Source: Mycobacterium pinniadriaticum (GTDB lineage: Bacteria > Actinomycetota > Actinomycetes > Mycobacteriales > Mycobacteriaceae). From it: a DNA stretch of 64,000 nt. This document shows, piece by piece, positions 53,949 through 63,054 of the stretch (position 1 is its first letter; the number at the start of each line of letters is the position of its first letter). The position numbers and the translations under genes are program-made. Where the stretch lies: positions 1-64,000 of the forward strand of contig NZ_JAPJDO010000019.1 of assembly GCF_026242045.1 (NCBI RefSeq). The letters are read 5' to 3'. The notes below the pieces were generated by a model. It ran no database searches and had not been told where the DNA came from. It worked only from the letters and a program-made list of their open reading frames with translations.

Positions 53949-55295
53949 TCAATCACCACGCGGGACGAGGTGGGGTGCCAGACACCCCATCTTCTCGCAG
54001 GTCTCCTCGAACTCACGGTCCGATGACGACGCGGCGATTATGCCTGCCCCGGCGCGCAACCAGGTCCGGGAATCGGCTTCATAGACCGCACGCAGCGCGA
54101 GCGCGGCGTCCAGACCGCCGTCGGGGGTGAACGTCGCGACCGCGCCCGAGTAGAGGCCGCGTGGCATTTCGTCGAGTCGCAGAATCGCCTCGACGCCAGG
54201 TGCTTTCGGGATGCCCGAGGCAGTCACCGCGGGAAACAACGCCTCCAGTGCATCCATCCGGTTCTGCGCCGGACTCAGTCTGGCCCCGACGGTCGAGCCC
54301 AGGTGCTGGACGCTGCCGCGCTCCCGCACGGTCATGAAGTCGGTCACCGCGACACTGCCCGGCTCCGCGACTTCCGCAATCTCCAGCAACGCCGTGCGGA
54401 CCGACAGAGCGTGCTCGACGATCTCCTTGGCATCCGATTCCAGGTCGTCGCGGGCTGCTCGGTCGTTGATAGCACCACGACCGAAAGCCCTTGTACCGGC
54501 CAGTGGTTCGGTCGTCACTGTGCCGTCACGGTGTACCGCGGTCACCAGCTCGGGACTGAATCCCAGCGCCCGGATGCCACCGAGCCGCATCAGGAATGAA
54601 CGGGCGGGAGTGTTGTGCCGGCGGCCCAGGCTGTAGGTCGCCGGGAAGTCGACGGCGAATGGGATGTCGACGGAACGGGAAAGGATCACCTTCTGGTAGC
54701 GGCCATCCCGGATCTCGGTGACGGCCGTGGCGACTCGGTCCCGGTATCGGCTGTGATCGGCCGACACGTCGACGCCTCGGACCCGGCGACTCAGCACGCC
54801 GGGCCGCAGGTTCCGCACGGCCGCGCGGAGGTCTTCGTCGCCGTTGACGATGTCGATTCCGCTGGCCGAGACCAAGACACGGCTGACCGGGATGAAGATT
54901 CGGGCCAGCGGTGTGCCGGGTGGGACCCGGTCGAACAATCCCAGCCGATGTGCGCCCAATTCAAAGGCGATCCATCCGAATGCCGGTTCGCCCTCGGCCA
55001 GCACGGTATCGAGGGCGTCGGCCAGTACGGTGGCAGGCCGTCCGCTCCAGCGCCGGCGCACCACCGGGCCGCCATCGCTGATGCGGCACTCGTCCCGGTC
55101 GAGCTCGATGGACGCGCGGGTACCGATCGCCAGCGTCCAGCAGCCGTCCTGCTCATAAACCAGGTAGTCGTCGCCGCTGCGCTCCGGAACCGCGGCGGCC
55201 AGCGCTGCGGCCACCTCCCCCGCGGACATCCCCGCTGGCAATGCTGCCCACCCAGTTGCGTCGGTCGGCGATCGCGGTGCCGCGGTCTCGGTCAT
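53949..55295 (-). CDS. mbtI: Salicylate synthase MbtI
   Basis: A 448-residue chorismate-using enzyme that makes salicylate through isochorismate in a magnesium-dependent reaction. Family motifs LAGTRAFGRG, the metal-site segment SDAKEIVEHAL, and the C-terminal EADSRTWLRAGAGIIAASSSDREFEET are present. The length matches M. tuberculosis MbtI (450). The gene converges with mbtA and its start is only five bases from an iron box, which suggests a very short or leaderless transcript. Confidence 0.95.
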   Translation of the reverse strand: MTETAAPRSPTDATGWAALPAGMSAGEVAAALAAAVPERSGDDYLVYEQDGCWTLAIGTRASIELDRDECRISDGGPVVRRRWSGRPATVLADALDTVLAEGEPAFGWIAFELGAHRLGLFDRVPPGTPLARIFIPVSRVLVSASGIDIVNGDEDLRAAVRNLRPGVLSRRVRGVDVSADHSRYRDRVATAVTEIRDGRYQKVILSRSVDIPFAVDFPATYSLGRRHNTPARSFLMRLGGIRALGFSPELVTAVHRDGTVTTEPLAGTRAFGRGAINDRAARDDLESDAKEIVEHALSVRTALLEIAEVAEPGSVAVTDFMTVRERGSVQHLGSTVGARLSPAQNRMDALEALFPAVTASGIPKAPGVEAILRLDEMPRGLYSGAVATFTPDGGLDAALALRAVYEADSRTWLRAGAGIIAASSSDREFEETCEKMGCLAPHLVPRGD

Positions 55296-55299
55296 CAGA

Positions 55300-55318
55300 T
55301 GAGGGTAGCCTAACCTGC
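55300..55318 (-). promoter_or_regulatory. IdeR-type iron box before mbtI
   Basis: Read on the minus strand, GCAGGTTAGGCTACCCTCA matches 15 of 19 IdeR consensus positions. It lies five bases from the mbtI ATG. An adjoining TTAGGC half-site (55317-55323) extends it. Confidence 0.75.
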
Positions 55319-55407
55319 CTAACGAATCGGGGGCTCCCCGCCCGGACTACATAGCCCCTCGTCACGGGGTTGATACGGGGAACCGTAGGTCACCATTCTC
55401 GAAATAC

Positions 55408-55426
55408 AAAGGTTAGGCTGCGCTCA
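55408..55426 (+). promoter_or_regulatory. Weak IdeR-like box before the glycosyltransferase operon
   Basis: AAAGGTTAGGCTGCGCTCA matches 13 of 19 consensus positions with a strong GGTTAGGCT core but a poor second half. It lies about 30 bases upstream of the GTG start of the glycosyltransferase gene. It is suggestive of iron control of this operon, but not proof. Confidence 0.5.
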
Positions 55427-55456
55427 TTTGCGAGTCGACGGTGGTAAGGGGCTGAG

Positions 55457-56176
55457 GTGATCTCGTTCGTCATTCCGACCCTCAACGAACAGCAGACCGT
55501 CGAGCAGACACTCGAGTGCCTGGCCGGGTACTCGGGCGAACACGAGATCATCGTGTCCGACGACAACAGCACCGACGCGACCGTCGAGATCTGCCGGAGA
55601 TACGCCCACACGGTCGTCCGCTACACCCAACCGGAGAAACAAACCATCGCCCAGGTGAGAAACCGGGGCGCGGCCGCGGCCCGGGGCGATTTTCTGGTGT
55701 TCGTCGACGCCGACGTCGTGATCCCGGACATCGACGAATTCTTCCGCAGTTCGCACACCCGGTTCCAGTCGGACAGTCGCCTGGTGGCGCTGACCGGGCA
55801 GTACCGGGTGACGCCCGAATCTGCCACCGCGGCGGATCGATTCGTGTTCACGATGCTCGGATTGCAGTTCCTGCTACAGAACAATGTCCTGCGGGTCGGC
55901 GCCGCCAGCGGGAAGTTCCAGATGGTCGCCGCCGATGCGTTCCAGATGATCGGGGGGTTCAACGAGAAGCTCGTCGCCTCCGAGGACATGGATCTGTTCC
56001 GGCGGCTGTCCCGCGTTGGGCGAACACATTTCGCCCGGGATCTGACCGTCTACCACTCCGGCAGGCGAGCGAAGGCCATCGGCTGGCGAAAGCTGCTGTG
56101 GCAGTGGTTCAGCAACTCGGTCGCGGTGTTCTTCTTCAGCCGATCGGTCAGTAGGGAATGGAAGGTGATCCGCTGA
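55457..56176 (+). CDS. GT2-family glycosyltransferase
   Basis: A 239-residue GT-A fold enzyme, starting at GTG 55457 with AAGGGG upstream. It has the nucleotide-binding VSDDNSTD (Asp35-Asp36), the metal-binding DAD (84-86), and the ASEDMDLFRRL catalytic block. The C-terminus has an amphipathic, weakly hydrophobic helix (WQWFSNSVAVFFF) that could touch the membrane. The donor sugar and acceptor are unknown. It is the first gene of a coupled plus-strand operon leading to an ABC exporter; its stop overlaps the exporter ATPase start (TGATG). Confidence 0.85.
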   Translation: MISFVIPTLNEQQTVEQTLECLAGYSGEHEIIVSDDNSTDATVEICRRYAHTVVRYTQPEKQTIAQVRNRGAAAARGDFLVFVDADVVIPDIDEFFRSSHTRFQSDSRLVALTGQYRVTPESATAADRFVFTMLGLQFLLQNNVLRVGAASGKFQMVAADAFQMIGGFNEKLVASEDMDLFRRLSRVGRTHFARDLTVYHSGRRAKAIGWRKLLWQWFSNSVAVFFFSRSVSREWKVIR

Positions 56177-57102
56177 TGATCGAACTTGATGGGCTGACAA
56201 AGACCTACGACGGGGTCGCGGCGCTGACCGACGTGAGCTTCACGGTGCCGACCGGTTCGGTACTGGCGCTGCTCGGGCACAACGGCGCGGGCAAGACGAC
56301 GGCGGTGCAGATTCTCTCGACACTGATACCGCCCAGCGGGGGCCGGGCCACGGTCGCCGGATACGACGTCGTCGATCAGGCCGACCACGTGCGGTCCTGC
56401 ATCGGTGTCACCGGGCAAAACACGAGCCTCGACAACGTGATCACCGGCAGGCAGAACTTGACACTGTTCGGCCGGCTGCGCGGGCTGCGGCGCGGTGAGG
56501 CACGGCGTCGAGCGGACGAGCTGATCGGCCAGTTCGAGCTGGACCGCGCCGCCGACCGGCCCGTCTCGACCTATTCCGGTGGGATGCAACGCCGGCTCGA
56601 CATCGCCGCGGCGTTGGTGGTGACTCCCGACGTGCTCTTCCTCGACGAGCCGACAACCGGCTTGGACCCCCGCAGCCGACGCCAGGTCTGGGAGCTGGTG
56701 TCCACGCTGGCCACCCAGGGGGTCACAGTATTGCTCACCACCCAGTACCTCGAAGAGGCTGACTTGCTGAGCGATTCGATCGTCATCCTCAACTCCGGCC
56801 AGGTCGTCGCCCACGGCACCGCTGATGAACTCAAGCGTCAGACCGGCACGACCTACTGTCAGCTCACTCTCGTGCGTCCCGCGGATATCCCCCGCGTCGT
56901 CGCAACACTGGCCGATATCGACGATGTCGACGCCGACGACGAAACCAACACCGTCTCGGTGCGCGCTCGCGATGGCGTCGGCACACTCGCCGAGGTGGTG
57001 CGCCGCACTGACCGGCTGCGCGTCGACCTCGTCGACATCTGTCTGCGCAAACCGACTCTCGACGAGGTGTTCCTGCACCTGAGCACGGCGCTGACACCAT
57101 GA
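56176..57102 (+). CDS. ABC exporter ATPase, DrrA-like
   Basis: A 308-residue ATPase with Walker A GHNGAGKT (34-41), the signature YSGGMQRR (133-140) and Walker B VLFLDE (153-158). A C-terminal domain of about 80 residues after the ATPase core is typical of the DrrA/daunorubicin-resistance subfamily. Such pumps export lipids or polyketide/peptide products; mycobacterial examples move PDIM and glycopeptidolipid-like lipids. I chose ATG 56176, which overlaps the glycosyltransferase stop, rather than ATG 56158. It is followed by two permease genes with four-base overlaps. Confidence 0.9.
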   Translation: MIELDGLTKTYDGVAALTDVSFTVPTGSVLALLGHNGAGKTTAVQILSTLIPPSGGRATVAGYDVVDQADHVRSCIGVTGQNTSLDNVITGRQNLTLFGRLRGLRRGEARRRADELIGQFELDRAADRPVSTYSGGMQRRLDIAAALVVTPDVLFLDEPTTGLDPRSRRQVWELVSTLATQGVTVLLTTQYLEEADLLSDSIVILNSGQVVAHGTADELKRQTGTTYCQLTLVRPADIPRVVATLADIDDVDADDETNTVSVRARDGVGTLAEVVRRTDRLRVDLVDICLRKPTLDEVFLHLSTALTP

Positions 57103-57842
57103 CGGCGGTAACCGCGCTGACGGAGCGGGTGGTGCACACCGCCGTCCGCGATTTCGATCTGGCGCTGGGAGTGCTGGTGCCGGTGGGCACTCTGCTGGGG
57201 CTCAATGGCGCATTGCGGAACGTCATTGACACCGGCGCGATGAGCTACGCCGAATACCTGGTGCCGGCCATCATCGTTCAGGCAATGTTGCTCGGTGCGG
57301 TGACGAGCGCCGATCGAGCCGGGCGCGAACAATCCTCGGGACTCACATTCCGCTTACGGACACACCCGATTTCGCTTCTCGCTCCGATGATCGCCCGAAT
57401 CACCTACTGCCTTCTTCGCGGAGTGCTGTCGCTGGCCGCGGCCCTTGCCGTCGGCTATCTACTCCTGGGCTTCCGGTTGACCGGCGGGTTCGGCTGCACT
57501 GTCGCATTCGTGGCGATCCCGCTATGCCTGACGTTGGCGATCTCCTTGGGTGCCGACGCCACCGGCACCCGGCTTCGCCGAATCGGCGGCACTCAGCTGC
57601 TGCTGATGCCGCAGCTGATCCTGATTCTGGTGTCGACGGGACTGGCTCCCGCCGAGGCGTTCCCGAACTGGGTACAAGCCTTTGTGCGCCATCAACCGGT
57701 GTCCCAAGTGACTGAGACCATTCGCGGGCTGGCCGTCGGCGATATCGCGGGCGCCCAGGTAGCGATCACCGCGGCCTGGTGCCTGGGTCTACTCCTTGTG
57801 TTGGCGCCCATTGCGGTGCACCTGCAGAGGCGACCGCTATGA
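57099..57842 (+). CDS. ABC exporter permease, DrrB-like
   Basis: A 247-residue ABC-2 permease with six hydrophobic helices and a conserved cytoplasmic loop LTFRLRTHPISLLAP before helix three, typical of daunorubicin-type exporters. It starts with ATGA overlap to the ATPase and ends with ATGA overlap to the second permease, so the exporter is made as a coupled unit. Confidence 0.88.
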   Translation: MTAVTALTERVVHTAVRDFDLALGVLVPVGTLLGLNGALRNVIDTGAMSYAEYLVPAIIVQAMLLGAVTSADRAGREQSSGLTFRLRTHPISLLAPMIARITYCLLRGVLSLAAALAVGYLLLGFRLTGGFGCTVAFVAIPLCLTLAISLGADATGTRLRRIGGTQLLLMPQLILILVSTGLAPAEAFPNWVQAFVRHQPVSQVTETIRGLAVGDIAGAQVAITAAWCLGLLLVLAPIAVHLQRRPL

Positions 57843-58633
57843 GAACGGATGCCGGCGCACCGCGGCGGGTCGCACCCGCCCTGATTCTCACCGAACGAAT
57901 GGTGATGCACTGGCGACTACACCCCATGGTCCCGCTGCAGTCAGTGTTGGTTCCCACGCTGCTACTACTGACCTACCACCTGGTGGTCAGCAGGTCGATG
58001 ACGCTGGTGACCGGTTCCGACAACCTTGCCACGCTGGTGCCGATGTCCATGGTGGCGGGCACCATGATGGGAACGCTCAACGCGGGCTTCCACATACCGG
58101 GCGAACGCGACAGCGGCCTGCTGAGCCGGCTCTGGATCATGCCGGTGCACCGCGGAAGCTTCCTGGTGGGCACGGTTATGGCCGAAGTGGCGCAAACGCT
58201 GGTCGCCAGCTTCCTGATCCTGCTCGTCGGGATGGCACTCGGGTTGCGGTTCGAGGGCTCCTGGCCCGCCGTGATCCCGCTTCTGTTGATGCCGATGCTG
58301 GTCACCGTTGTCTTCACCGCCATCGTAATCGCCATCGCGGTGCGCACTCACAGCGCCTCGCTGCTTACGCTGCTGGGCGGCGCCGCTATCGGGATGGCCT
58401 TCTGCACGGGCGGCGTAGCGCCGCTGGAGCACTTTCCGGAATGGATTCAGCCCTTCGCGCAAATCCAACCGCTCACCCCCGTCATCGACGCGATGCGTGC
58501 GCTCATCCGTGGCGAGCCAGCGGGCCGCACGCTGCTCACCGCACTGGCCTGGCTGATCGGTTTGGGGGCCGTCTTCGGCCCGCTGGCCGTGCGCGGATAC
58601 CGGTCCGCGGCGCAGTCCGGCGGCTCGGGCTAG
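57839..58633 (+). CDS. ABC exporter permease, DrrC-like
   Basis: A 264-residue ABC-2 permease with six hydrophobic helices and an E-R-D-S-G-L-L-S-R-L-W-I-M-P-V-H-R loop matching the ABC-2 family. ATG 57839 overlaps the DrrB stop (ATGA); an upstream in-frame ATG lies inside DrrB. Together with DrrA and DrrB it forms a heteromeric exporter. A 261-base gap with a hairpin separates it from the next glycosyltransferase gene. Confidence 0.88.
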   Translation: MRTDAGAPRRVAPALILTERMVMHWRLHPMVPLQSVLVPTLLLLTYHLVVSRSMTLVTGSDNLATLVPMSMVAGTMMGTLNAGFHIPGERDSGLLSRLWIMPVHRGSFLVGTVMAEVAQTLVASFLILLVGMALGLRFEGSWPAVIPLLLMPMLVTVVFTAIVIAIAVRTHSASLLTLLGGAAIGMAFCTGGVAPLEHFPEWIQPFAQIQPLTPVIDAMRALIRGEPAGRTLLTALAWLIGLGAVFGPLAVRGYRSAAQSGGSG

Positions 58634-58894
58634 CGGATATTCTGTTGTGCAAAGCGAGTTTTCGATAGCACCAGCCACCATTTAGGGGATCGCCCGGACG
58701 TAGCCCACCACGGCGGCGCTCGCCCGGCCATAATGACCAGAACCGAGCGCCGGATGACCCTCCGGCCAGGGCGGTGAGCCGCCCTGCTCGATCGCTCCAC
58801 AGCCGGCGGAGCGGCCGAGCGGGTGACCAAAACTGCTTGGCCCGGCTACTTTTCGGTGCCTATTTCGCACCGCAGGATGGAGGCAACTGGCGCG
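58634..58894 (+). other. Intergenic region between drrC-like gene and glycosyltransferase
   Basis: This is the largest gap in the window. It has no convincing gene, only a 14-codon ORF and a hairpin at 58767-58786. It may hold a promoter for the UGT gene, but no clear -35/-10 pair was seen. Confidence 0.5.
58767..58786 (+). terminator. Hairpin CAGGGCGG-TGAG-CCGCCCTG
   Basis: An 8-base perfect stem with a four-base loop (TGAG), in the gap after the DrrC-like gene. There is no T-tract, so it is at most a mycobacterial-type intrinsic terminator or a processing element, or a chance GC palindrome. Confidence 0.35.
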
Positions 58895-60286
58895 ATGAAG
58901 TTCGCGATAGCCGTACACGGCACCCGTGGGGACGTCGAGCCATGTGCGGCGGTGGCACTCGAACTCGACCGCCGCGGCCACAACGTGTCGATGGCCGTCC
59001 CGCCGAACCTGGTCGGCTTCGTCCAGGCGTGCGGTATCGCCCGGGCACTCCCCTACGGCGTTGATTCTCAACAGCAGCTGGAAGCCTCGATCTTCCGCAA
59101 GTCCTGGGGGATACGGAACCCGCGCGGGGAGTGGCGCGAACTCGCGGACTATCTAAGCCAGGGGTGGGCCGAGATGAACACCGCCCTGGTCGCCCTGGCC
59201 CGAGATGCCGACCTGATCCTGACCGGTACCACCTACCAAGAGGTCGCCGCGAACGTCGCCGAATACCTCGACACGCCGCTTGCGGCCTTGCACTACTTTC
59301 CGTTCCGGGCCAACAGCGTGATGTTCCCCCGAGTACCCGGATGGCTCGCCCGCGCGATCTGGCCGATGGCCGAGTCGGTCTACTGGCGGCTGATGAAGCA
59401 AGCCGAGACCGCCCAGCGGCACGAACTGGGATTGCCGCGAACGCGCAAACGGGCAATCCGACGCATCGTCGAGTCGGGCGCGGTCGAGATCCAGGCCTAC
59501 GACCCGATGTTCTTCGAGGGCCTGGCGCAGGAGTGGGCCGGGCGCCGACCGTTGATCGGTTCCCTCACGCTCCAGCTCGACACCGACACCGACGCGGAAA
59601 CCGAATCGTGGATCGGCCAGGGCGCGCCACCGATCTATTTCGGGTTCGGCAGCATGCCGATCGGATGCCCGAGGGCGGCGGTGGCGATGATCACCGAGGT
59701 GTGTGCCGACCTGGGTGAACGTGCACTGATCTGTTCTGGGGTGTGGGACGTTCCCGACACCTCGTCTCAGCATGTGCGCATCGTGCGCAACGTCAATCAT
59801 GCCGCGGTGTTCCCGAAGTGCCGCGCCGTGGTACACCACGGTGGGGCGGGCACCACGGCGGCGGGACTACGCGCCGGCGCACCGACATTCATCCTGTGGA
59901 TCAGCGCGGAGCAGCCACTGTGGGCCAAGCAGGTCACCAAGCTCGGCGTCGGTACCTCCGAACGGTTTTCGATCGCGACGGCCGACTCGATCCGCGCGGG
60001 TCTGCAGACGGTGTTGGCGCCCCGGTATCGCCGACGCGCAGCCAGGATCGCCGAGGAGATGACCACACCACAGGACAGTGTCACCGCGGCGGCCGACCTC
60101 CTGGAGACAGCCGCGCGCGACCGGCGTGCCGCGGCGCGCCGACCCATCCGCCGCCTCGAGCCCGAGATGTCTCCCCCGGGATTCCACATCGGATCGCGCG
60201 ACATCCCGACCGATCGCGCACAGCAACCGGCTCTTCGGTTCAATTCCGTCCACCCCATCGACCGTCGAGTCCACGTTGCCGAATAG
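58895..60286 (+). CDS. UGT-type glycosyltransferase, Gtf/Rtf-like
   Basis: A 463-residue GT-B fold glycosyltransferase. The N-terminus FAIAVHGTRGDVEPC matches the mycobacterial rhamnosyl/glycopeptidolipid glycosyltransferases, and VHHGGAGTTAAGLRAGAPT is the C-terminal donor-binding motif. These enzymes move a nucleotide-activated deoxyhexose onto a lipopeptide or similar acceptor. ATG 58895 is chosen with GGAGG upstream; ATG 58877 is possible. The last 50 residues are Arg/Pro-rich and lack family similarity. The gene overlaps the start of the A-PCP-TE gene. Confidence 0.87.
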   Translation: MKFAIAVHGTRGDVEPCAAVALELDRRGHNVSMAVPPNLVGFVQACGIARALPYGVDSQQQLEASIFRKSWGIRNPRGEWRELADYLSQGWAEMNTALVALARDADLILTGTTYQEVAANVAEYLDTPLAALHYFPFRANSVMFPRVPGWLARAIWPMAESVYWRLMKQAETAQRHELGLPRTRKRAIRRIVESGAVEIQAYDPMFFEGLAQEWAGRRPLIGSLTLQLDTDTDAETESWIGQGAPPIYFGFGSMPIGCPRAAVAMITEVCADLGERALICSGVWDVPDTSSQHVRIVRNVNHAAVFPKCRAVVHHGGAGTTAAGLRAGAPTFILWISAEQPLWAKQVTKLGVGTSERFSIATADSIRAGLQTVLAPRYRRRAARIAEEMTTPQDSVTAAADLLETAARDRRAAARRPIRRLEPEMSPPGFHIGSRDIPTDRAQQPALRFNSVHPIDRRVHVAE

Positions 60287-62873
60287 GACGAACGGTGCCC
60301 GACTGCTACTCAGCAGCCTGCCAACCGCTGCTGCCGGTGCCGTCACTATCCTCGCGTTCCGCCGCCGGGTCCACCGGCGGCCGGTTGCCCAGCGGCCGTC
60401 AGACACACCACCGGTGCCGGTCCCGCCTCAGCGGGACATCGAATATCGATCTGTGGCAGCGCACTTCGAGTCCACCTCACGCCGGCACCCGAGCCGGGTT
60501 GCGCTGCGCACATCCACCCAGAGCGTCACCTACCAGGACTTGTTCGGTGCAGCATGTGCGGTGCGCCAGTGCACGTTGCACGGTGGCGGGCCGGCGCGCG
60601 CCGCCCTCGTGCCCGCCACCCTCACCCCCGAGACGGTGTCCACCATTCTCGGCCTCGTCGCTGCCGGGACGACCGTGGTCGCGCTCGACCCGGAGACCCC
60701 CGACAACCGCGTCACAGCGATCAGGGGAATCCTCGCCGAGCACGACTTCATGGTGGTGCCGGTCGACATGCCCTCCGATATCCAGTGCGTCGCCGGCACG
60801 CTGGGCACCGAGACCGACATCCGTGACGTCACCAGCATCCAATTCACCTCTGGCTCTACCGGCACACCGAAAGCCGTGCTGCACACCAACGGACTGTGGC
60901 TGGCCGACGCTCAACTCTTGAACGACCGCTTCGGCCTCGCCGACGGCCGGCGGGTAGCGCTGTGCATGCCGATCAGCTTCGCCGGTGGGCTCAACGTCCT
61001 GATCGGCTCGCTGTTGGGCGGGGCCGAGGTGATCGCCGTCGATCCGCGCGAGCACAGTGGACGGCATGCATTCGACCGGATCCGGGCTGCGCGGGCTCAG
61101 GTGATCACCTGCACGCCGTCATTTGTCGACGCTCTACACCGGGCCGCGGCGGGTGCGATATTGCCGCAGGTCGAGCGGATCGTCACCACCGGGGAGCCCC
61201 TCCAAGCACGCCATGTCAAACTCGCGCGCGAATTTGCGCCCGCCGCGGTGATCACGAACTGGGTCGGCTCGACCGAAACGTTGGCCATCGCCAGTCACGA
61301 CATCCCGCCGACAGCGCCGGTCCCCCGCGGGATCATCCCGGTCGGAATTGCCTCGCCGCATAAGAGGATCCAGATCGACGACGATGGGATCGTGTCGATC
61401 ACGTCGGAGTACCTCGGCCCCGGCTATCTGGACTGCTCAGCGTCGGCGGCCACCTTCGTCGCCAACGGTGACGGCACGACGACGTTCACCGGCGGCGATG
61501 TGGGACGGTGGGACGAGCAGGGCAACCTGGTGTTCTCGGGACGGGCGGACAGCACCGTGAAGGTCCGCGGGTACCTCGTCGAACCGGCCGAGATCGAAGC
61601 GACTCTGGCGTCCTATGCCGACATCCGCGAAGTCGCCGTGGTCGCCGACCGCACTGGGAAACCGGCACTGAGTGCCTATGTCGCGCCCAGCACGACAGCG
61701 CGTACGCCGTCGGTCGCCGAGTTGCGCACACGGTTGCACCGCGACCTGCCGCCGTGGATGGTGCCGGCGAACATCGAGATCCTGGCCAATCTGCCCCGGG
61801 GTGACCGCGGCAAGGTCGATCGGATGGCGCTGCCGAAGCCGAGCCGGGTCGCATTCGAATCACCCTGCGGTGTCGACGAATCAGTGATAGCCACGCTGTG
61901 GGGAGAAATCCTGTGCGTCGAGCGGGTGGGCCGCACTGACAGCTTCTACGCACTGGGCGGTGATTCACTCTCCGTTGCGCAGATGCTGGTCACCCTCCGC
62001 GAGTCTCACGGGATCGCGCTGAACCCCGCCGATCTTGCCAGCGCACCCACCGTCGCCGCGTTCGCGACGAAGCTGTCCGCCGCCCACCGGGCAGTCACGA
62101 GACCGGCGCAACGACACCGGCTGCAGCCGACCACGACGCCGCTACGGGCGCTATCGGCCGATACGTCTCCCGCCCCGCTGTTCTGCTTCACCGGAGCGGG
62201 TGCTTCCGCCCTGTGCTTTCTCCCGCTAGCCGAGCGCGTCGGGGCCCAGACCGCGGTGTATGCGTTCGAACCGAGCGGACTCTCGCAACGCGCCCTCCCG
62301 GATTGGTCGATACACCGTGCCGTCCAGCGGCATTGGAAGGATCTGCGCCGCGTGCAGCCACATGGCCCCTACACGCTGATCGGCCATTCACTCGGGGCCC
62401 ACATCGCTCTCGAGACGGCCCGCGCCCTTCAGGCGGCCGACGAGACCGTCGAGATGGTCGTCCTGCTGGACCCCTGGCTCTCACCGCGGGTTGCCTGGGA
62501 TGCCCGCAGGGACCTTCCGGGCGCGACCGTGACGCTCCAAACCGACGACGCGAACGGGTTCAGCACATGGTGGGAACGACAGAAGACCGTTCCGCTGGCC
62601 GGGCTGTTCTCCGCGGACTACAACCGCAAGACCCGGGCCGTCGAGGAAGTCGGCATGATCGCCGCCTACCGGCACCGACCCGCGCCGTGGGACGGCCGGG
62701 CGCTGCTCATCCGCAGTCACCTCAACGCCGACGACCCACGTCTGTGGCGGCGAATCCTCACCGGTCGACTGGACTCTCATGTTCTGGACTGTGATCACCA
62801 TTCGATCGTTCGAGCGCCACACATCGACGCGGTGGTCGACTGGATCATTGCGGCCCGGGCGCAGTCGAGATGA
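60276..62873 (+). CDS. Stand-alone NRPS enzyme A-PCP-TE
   Basis: About 865 residues if started at TTG 60276, which overlaps the UGT stop; a GTG at 60414 is an alternative, so the first 46 residues are uncertain. They contain a hydrophobic stretch (RLLLSSLPTAAAGAVTILAF) that may anchor the protein. Adenylation follows (TSGSTGTPK near 190), then carrier (ALGGDS, Ser564) and thioesterase (IGHSLG, Ser705; LDCDHHS near the end). The pocket by my alignment reads A-G-N-C-V-T-W-A-I, with no Asp at position 235, so an alpha-amino acid is unlikely. It has no condensation domain; the substrate and product are unknown. Confidence 0.85.
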   Translation: MPNRTNGARLLLSSLPTAAAGAVTILAFRRRVHRRPVAQRPSDTPPVPVPPQRDIEYRSVAAHFESTSRRHPSRVALRTSTQSVTYQDLFGAACAVRQCTLHGGGPARAALVPATLTPETVSTILGLVAAGTTVVALDPETPDNRVTAIRGILAEHDFMVVPVDMPSDIQCVAGTLGTETDIRDVTSIQFTSGSTGTPKAVLHTNGLWLADAQLLNDRFGLADGRRVALCMPISFAGGLNVLIGSLLGGAEVIAVDPREHSGRHAFDRIRAARAQVITCTPSFVDALHRAAAGAILPQVERIVTTGEPLQARHVKLAREFAPAAVITNWVGSTETLAIASHDIPPTAPVPRGIIPVGIASPHKRIQIDDDGIVSITSEYLGPGYLDCSASAATFVANGDGTTTFTGGDVGRWDEQGNLVFSGRADSTVKVRGYLVEPAEIEATLASYADIREVAVVADRTGKPALSAYVAPSTTARTPSVAELRTRLHRDLPPWMVPANIEILANLPRGDRGKVDRMALPKPSRVAFESPCGVDESVIATLWGEILCVERVGRTDSFYALGGDSLSVAQMLVTLRESHGIALNPADLASAPTVAAFATKLSAAHRAVTRPAQRHRLQPTTTPLRALSADTSPAPLFCFTGAGASALCFLPLAERVGAQTAVYAFEPSGLSQRALPDWSIHRAVQRHWKDLRRVQPHGPYTLIGHSLGAHIALETARALQAADETVEMVVLLDPWLSPRVAWDARRDLPGATVTLQTDDANGFSTWWERQKTVPLAGLFSADYNRKTRAVEEVGMIAAYRHRPAPWDGRALLIRSHLNADDPRLWRRILTGRLDSHVLDCDHHSIVRAPHIDAVVDWIIAARAQSR

Positions 62874-63051
62874 GCTCTGCCCGAGTGGATTCAGGGCAGG
62901 AAGCCAGTGCGGTCCCGGCCAAGATGCCGACAGCGATCGGCCCGAGAGCTCTGGGCCGGCCGATCCTGGTGATCATATTGCCGGTGACTACCGACCCGAT
63001 AACGATGACGGCCAGGGTGGCCAAACCCTGCAGTGCGTCACCGCGTGGCAT
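62845..63051 (-). CDS. Possible small membrane protein
   Basis: A 68-residue minus-strand frame with two hydrophobic segments (ATLAVIVIGSVVTGNMI and GPIAVGILAGTALAS). It begins three bases after the flavin monooxygenase stop and could be cotranscribed with it. Its 3' end overlaps the thioesterase end by 29 bases. No strong ribosome binding site is visible. An opposing plus-strand 80-codon frame overlaps it but looks less protein-like. Not recognised; existence is uncertain. Confidence 0.4.
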   Translation of the reverse strand: MPRGDALQGLATLAVIVIGSVVTGNMITRIGRPRALGPIAVGILAGTALASCPESTRAELISTAPGPQ

Positions 63052-63054
63052 CGC

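Noticed and set aside
60078..60275. Extension of the A-PCP-TE gene upstream into the glycosyltransferase gene
   Set aside because: It would overlap the UGT coding region by about 200 bases in another frame and has the composition of a shadow frame.
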